The notes beneath the pieces are model-generated. The model was not told where the DNA came from and made no database searches. It worked only from the letters and a program-made list of their open reading frames with translations. The translations under genes and the position numbers were made by a program. Below are positions 58,660-64,000 of a DNA stretch of 64,000 nucleotides, in pieces; the first letter of the stretch is position 1; every line of letters begins with the position of its first letter. Origin of the DNA: Diadema setosum (lineage: Eukaryota > Echinodermata > Echinoidea > Diadematoida > Diadematidae); NCBI GenBank assembly GCA_033980235.1, contig CM067067.1:17266239-17330238 (forward strand), written 5' to 3'.

Positions 58660-59223
58660 TCATTCCATAGCTCATGGCGATACATATTACACTGTAGATT
58701 ACATTTTTGCCTAAAGGCTGGAATCTGATGGACTGATACTTTTAATTTACATAATATTCATGCAAACAATTTTGATCAAACTTTCATGAAAATGAAGATG
58801 GTCTGAATATCCAAAGACATAATTGTATAAAAAAACAAAAATTATTGCTCACAGTCATTCAGTGGTTAATACACTTCATACTGATTTAGAAATATATTAA
58901 TATATGAAGAGTTTGTTCGCAAAAACCGCTAAGTCCATTTTTAAAGATTTTGAAGTACGGTCTCTGTCATAAAGTACAAAATAATACCTTTTAAATGATA
59001 TATTGGTCACTACATGTAAAGGTACATTTTTGAAGTTATGGTTAAAAGAAGCAAAAATTTTCTTATTATTCTCTTTATATTTCTTGACCTTTAATCGCAA
59101 ATATCTCCATTTGGCAAATATGGACTTATCGGTTTTTGGGAACAAACTCTTCATAATTATAGTGAGCATATTAAGACAATAATAACACACCATGAGAAGT
59201 CGGTTATTAGCACTGACTGAAAG

Positions 59224-59303
59224 TTAAGTCTGTATCTTGTTGTCAGGGATATGTCCTGTGGAGACTATGTCTGGCTTCACGGAATCCCCTCCTGAGCTGA
59301 GGA
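59224..59303 (-). CDS. Gene C candidate terminal exon
   Basis: A very strong acceptor (long T tract, then ttaacag). In the phase left by the previous exon it reads LSSGGDSVKPDIVSTGHIPD and four more codons to TAA at 59224-59226. Confidence 0.5.
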
Positions 59304-61902
59304 CTGTTAAAGTAAAAAAAAAAATAAAAAATGAAATAGAAATGTTACAAAACTCCTCCTGACAGACGGATTTGTCTGTAGACCTTGCTATTAAAGGAGA
59401 AGTTCACCTGAGTCATAAACATAAGGATTGAGAGAATGCAGCAATATCAGTAGAACATATCAGTGAAAGTTTGAGGAAAATTGGACAATCGATGCAAAAG
59501 TTATGAATTTTTAAAATTTTTGTGTTGGAACCATTGGATGAGGAGACTACTAAGGCTTGTGATGTCATATGAGTAACAGTATAAGGAAAATGTAAAGAAA
59601 ATTCAACATATTTTCACTTTTTTCGCATAACAAAAGAGCACTTGACTTGCCTCTTTCTAAAGGCAATGGGAATAATATTACCCACAACATATGTCAGTAA
59701 CGAGTCAAGGGAATGTGTACTCTTTTCAAAAGATGAAATTTTGTAATATTCTCTTTATATTTTCCTTATATTGTTGTACGCATGTGACATCATACACTGC
59801 AGTAGTCTTCTTATCCAGCGGTGACTGCACTAAAACTTCAAAAATTTGTAATAACTTTTGAACGGATTGTCCGATTTTCCTCAAACTTTCAATGATGTGT
59901 TCTACTAATATTGCTACATTCTCTCAATCCTTGTGTCAATGAGGGCGAACATGTCCTTTAAATAGCAATGGCCAATGCAATCAATGATACCTCTGTTAAT
60001 AATTTATTTATTATTATTTATTTTTTTTTAAGTATCTGTTACCATGTTCAAACAAAATAACACTTTCAGCTTTGTAAACACATTTCATACACTGCACATG
60101 AACACAAAATTAGGGAAGTACAGTTGGAGAAACATCGAGCTGCTGTACGGTATCGCCTTTTCAAAACATCAGAACAGGTAAATCTAGGTTAAGTAGGTAG
60201 GCAGACAGAGTTTGGAAAAAAAAAGTACACGAGAATAAAGGCATGGGACCGTCATAGGCGTCAAGGCTGACACCCGTGGAAGAGAGAAAAAAGCCAAGAT
60301 ACAGCTACCTGGTATAGATGTCCTTAAATGACGGGCCTTAAACTATATCAATATTGATGAGCAATAGTGGGCCACTACCTAGGAACAAAAATATCGTTAA
60401 CATTCGTCGGAGAAAATGCTTTTAAATTTGGTTAGCTTGCAGGTGAAATACTTACGATCGCCTGCGCCTGTACAGACCAACTGTGAGACACTTGTGAACT
60501 GAAACTTTCGGATCAAGATGGTTTTATGTATGTACTTGATCTTTGACTGCACTGCGAATGCTGATGCATTAAAAGCATGCATTAAGTGCGACCAATGTGA
60601 GAGAGAGAGCAGCAGAAATCGATTATGACCACAACAAACAACATTGATGGTCTGTACTTTTGGTTCTTCTTCTTCGAGATACTCCTCAACGTTCCGTCTG
60701 GAACCAAACGAGGAGGATTCAGGTGAAATAATTAGAAACCACTTATTACATGAAATATTAAAGAGCATACAATAGCTTACAATTCTAAGAGGAATCAAAA
60801 TTTTATTTGATGAAAATCGGGTTTGAAATGCCTGCCTATCCAAAAACAGAGCAAAACAAGCTAATCAATACAAGGCCTATATAGGCCTATCTTTCATAAG
60901 GATTTGTTTTGGATATTTCAGCCATTTCAAAACCAATTTTCATCAATTATTAATAAACTTTTAATTCCTCTAAGAATTGTATGTTCTTTGATATTTCATG
61001 TAGATCCCTATACAGTTTCAAATTATCTCGCAAAAAGTTAAAACCTGAATCCCCATCTCAATCAAAACTGTTTCATCACTTTAAAGCTCAGAGGTAGGTG
61101 TGATTATGGTCATATCTCTGCTCTCTCACACTTCCCTGTATTGCTCTTTGCTGTGCTTACATTACAGCGGCTTATAGTTGCATGCTGTACTGTAGCCTAT
61201 ACACAAAGATTGCTAGGCGTTGTCTAGGACTACAATAGGCATGATAGGTATGATAATATGCATGCGAAAGTTGATGTTAGCACATACTCAAAGAATTCAT
61301 TCTTTTGACTTTGTGCTAACGAAACTACTCTGTCCTCCTTAATTATCGTAGGCCTATTGTTGTACAATTAATGTATTTATCTCTCCAAACGAAATGTAGT
61401 GGGTACTGCAATATCAATGCCGTGGGCTAATCTTCACTAGTGTCTGTTTCTGTTCTTATGTAGGAATTTGTTTCAACATCATTAGTGCACCGTAAAGCAT
61501 GTAAAGCTCGATATTAATCTAATAGCCATCACTATAGATAAGCTAGATTTGCCCAATCGGTTGGGGGAGCTAAATTAGATTTTGCGTATGCTATGCAGAT
61601 TGATCCTACAAAAAAAACAACAACAACAACAACAAACGAACAAACAAAGTAATCAATTTAATGAAACCAATTCCCATTTCCCAACTCTATAGGCCGACCC
61701 CGCTCCGTACAGATGAGCAATATTGTTTGTCACTATCAAGCCGCGTTAAAATGCGAGTTTGATCCAAATTGGCTAATTATTATAATCGTCTATTAAGGTA
61801 CATTCAAATTACCGATATGGGACTGCCGTTCAGTGGTGATAAAATCTACTTACGACAACGTTGTTTGTCAAGTTGTTAGGCTTATTGGACGCAAGTAATT
61901 TT

Positions 61903-61979
<77 letters not shown>

Positions 61980-63093
61980 TATCACATTATTCCGGGGAAA
62001 CAATGTATTTCTGACACCAAATTTCTGCTGTCCATAACAGACCATGCTTTTCTATTATGGATGCTAATTGCTTGCAGCATAATTATGTGAATTTCAGTCC
62101 GCAGTCCTTGTGTTGATGCCAAGTGCTCAACGCTGACCTGGATTTCCTGTCCCTTTTAGTTTCCGCCTTTCCTTGATGAAAGCTTGTTTCTGTTTGTAAT
62201 ACTATATGACGCGAAGGTGACTATGGAATCTCAGCGGGGGGAGGGGGGGGGGGGTGATACCTTATGTAGCACCTGACAAAGGTACATGTATGACAGGACG
62301 TCCGTGCGTATACCGGTTTTGCTGAGCAGGTCCTAAACTTGAGTCGTGCTGATTGTGAGCAAGTACCGTGTGCTGACAGCTGAAGACCTTACTACTCACC
62401 TGAGAGAGGTCAACCACGACCTGATCATCGTTTTCGTCATCCTCTACGTTTCCAGGGACTCGGATGTTAATCAAAGTGCCGTGAATATTGTTGGAGGTTC
62501 TTGACACTGGTTTCCATCCTTCTATTTTCCACTAATGAACATCACTGCTGTTTGTTGACTTCACTTTTCTATAACAATACATTATAGCTTGGCAGATTTT
62601 GTTGTCTATAGTCATCTAGATGTCATAAACAATTCAGTGAGCTCATTGAGTTTTCTATGGCTCCTTTTCAAGGCAGCTCCTGTGCAGTTTTGTTATAGGC
62701 GTCATTTCGGGTGTTTTTTTTGTTTGTTTGTTTTTGTTGTTGTTGTTTTTTTTTTTTTAATGACGATGTTGTGCGCAAGTCATTCAATAAACTCATGAAA
62801 ACAGAATTTTCACATACCAGTTCATGGACATCTATCAGACGCTGGCATCAGATTTCTGATTCACTGGCATGGTAGTTATACCGATCCAAACCTTCGAAAG
62901 TTATAATATAATGTGGCCAAGAAATGAGGCAAGCACTGTGATCAGAATAATATACAGTGCGGCATCAGGAATAAACGAAGACTACATACACGGATATATA
63001 ACAAAAGTTGTACTTACAAGTTCAGTAGATTTCAGGTGGAAGTTGTATTCGCAGATTATATGCATGAGAGTCAGTGGTCCACACTACTGAATG
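59224..63093 (-). CDS. Gene C: unrecognised protein-coding gene (tentative exon model)
   Basis: Minus-strand exons upstream of gene B and in the same orientation. Two 5' exons (63018-63093 and 62400-62531) join in phase 0 and start at ATG 63065. They encode MHIICEYNFHLKSTEL and then a segment with GWKPVSRTSNNIHG and an acidic run EDDENDD. Two 3' exons (60456-60697 and 59224-59303) also join in phase and end in a TAA. The two pairs do not join directly: the first pair ends in phase 0 and the second starts in phase 2, so at least one exon is missing or one pair is wrong. I do not recognise the family. AATAAA at 58654-58659 would end the 3' UTR about 150 bp before the gene B start codon. Confidence 0.45.
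59391..59961. mobile_element. TTAAAGGA...TCCTTTAA repeat, longest copy
   Basis: It opens ttaaaggagaagttcacctg and closes gcgaacatgtcctttaa, about 570 bp. The internal text is shared with 53675-54083, 48310-48490 and 37820-38100. Confidence 0.75.
60456..60697 (-). CDS. Gene C candidate 3' coding exon
   Basis: Acceptor cctcgtttggttccag, donor GTAAGT, 242 nt, open in one frame. It begins RNVEEYLEEEEPKVQTINVV. The frame enters in phase 2 and leaves in phase 1, which fits the next exon. The later part is cysteine- and hydrophobic-rich and less convincing as protein, so it could be UTR. Confidence 0.35.
60711..61071. mobile_element. Foldback MITE, copy 2
   Basis: Same family as 56437-56792 (ttgatgaaaatcgg against aaaccaattttcatcaa arms). 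Its left end lies about 14 bp from the splice acceptor of the gene C exon at 60456-60697. Confidence 0.75.
61080..62399. other. Gene C intron with long (TA)n
   Basis: (TA)n at about 61905-61975. No exon was found, although the gene C model needs one here. Confidence 0.5.
62400..62531 (-). CDS. Gene C exon (GWKPVS... acidic segment)
   Basis: Donor GTGAGT. The acceptor ttcattag is weak. It carries 44 codons in phase 0, protein-like in composition: NIHGTLINIRVPG, then DDENDDQVVVDLSQ. Confidence 0.55.
63018..63093 (-). CDS. Gene C exon with candidate start codon
   Basis: The acceptor ends a long pyrimidine tract (ttttttttttccccag) and the donor is GTAAGT. ATG at 63065 opens 16 codons to the donor in phase 0. 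The bases before it would be 5' UTR, which implies a further upstream exon. Confidence 0.5.
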
Positions 63094-63099
63094 CTGGGG

Positions 63100-64000
63100 A
63101 AAAAAAAAAGAAGACAGACGTTGGGAAGTCAGGGAATGAGATTTGATTTCCAAGAAATATTTAATTCAGCCTTGTTTGGATTATATAAACAGCTAAGTGA
63201 TAATTTATTACATTGCACTGTTTCCTATATCTGGTGCATACTAAAGGGCATAATGTGCAGAGGTGTATAATAGGGTAAAACTTTGCGTAATTATGCAGAA
63301 CAAAATGTAGTAGGCATGTCATTCGTAGGTATGACAGCTATACATAAGACAGATTGTCCATGTGAAGATGGATATTTTCCTTAAATTCAAACATGCAAAC
63401 AACATTCGTGGATAATTATTATGCGAGAGAATCATACACACACACACAGATGGCACGTGTATACCAGACTGCAACAAGCCCTCCTTATGGAAATGATTTC
63501 ATCACTTCACTTTGTAATTTTCTCGTTGTCTTGTGCATAAAAAATTAAGCAAATTACCAATGGCTCAATAATGTAGCAGGTAATATAACCCCTCCTTCTC
63601 ACGCCTTAATTATGGCTATATCCGGCCCTTTATCTCTGGAACAATATTTTGCAATATGAGGATACAGTTTCGCATCCCTATCACTGTTGTTGCATTTCTC
63701 AGACAAACTGTTACTATTATAGCGAATATACATGCATATTATCACCAATATGTAAGTATATTATTACCAATAAGAATAATTTGCAACTGTCTAGTGTTAT
63801 TCTTCATGTATTGTGTATTAATGATCATTCTATTCGTTTCAGAAGTATGGACATTATATTACGAAAGTTTGCTATGAGTTAGGATATCTCCTGAACCATC
63901 ATCAAATGAACCAAATTTGCCAAATAATTGGGTGGGGGATGGTGGGAAATTATAATTTTACATCCCTGATTGATCCAACCACAAAATGACAAAACAAAAC
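63100..64000. other. Window edge without recognised gene
   Basis: AT-rich. It would hold the gene C promoter or upstream exons. I could not identify any. Confidence 0.35.

Overview
The window reads as animal genomic DNA, most likely from a marine invertebrate deuterostome and probably an echinoderm such as a sea urchin. The signs are short exons with GT-AG introns of 0.1 to 9 kb, a tRNA-headed SINE, many short inverted-repeat transposons, tracts of repeated 'tgacctttgacc' and 'cctccgcca' type, and abundant (TA)n, (CA)n, (ATCT)n and (TAA)n. The organism call is an inference. Long open frames are almost absent, so the genes were assembled by hand from splice sites, reading phase and protein similarity. 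All three recognised genes lie on the minus strand.

Gene A (about 10,973 down to 1,931) has nine exons and encodes an ankyrin-repeat protein of at least 358 residues ending in the CaaX box CVIL. Eight of its exons form two copies of one four-exon cassette (29/40/45/19 codons, then 29/38/44/14 codons), every junction in phase 0. Its 5' end was not found. A weak candidate exon lies at 17,380-17,451.

Gene B (58,501 down to about 31,066) is the main discovery. It has 15 exons and a 569-codon reading frame: a signal peptide followed by two complete DNase I-type domains. Domain 1 keeps all the principal catalytic residues. Domain 2 keeps the fold residues and one disulfide pair but has lost the residues equivalent to bovine E39, E78, H134, N170 and D251, so it looks like a pseudonuclease. 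Exon lengths match between domains almost base for base (89/84/101/113/155/97 against 89/84/101/113/158/97). Exon 8 is a fusion exon carrying the end of domain 1 and the start of domain 2. Extra broken copies of exon 14 flank the intact one.

Gene C (63,093 down to about 59,224, incomplete model) lies just upstream of gene B in the same orientation. Its family is unrecognised. Its likely poly(A) signal is only about 150 bp from the gene B start codon.

The rest is mostly transposon debris. Intron 8 of gene B holds a nested stack: a pogo-like terminal pair (38,852/45,418) encloses a 5.6-kb long-inverted-repeat element, which encloses a 1.5-kb MITE. Other elements are piggyBac-like TTAA MITEs, TA-target MITEs, foldback elements, a 5'-truncated non-LTR retrotransposon around 15.5-16.2 kb, and a SINE at 34.06 kb. 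No rRNA genes, CRISPR arrays or bacterial-type operons were seen.
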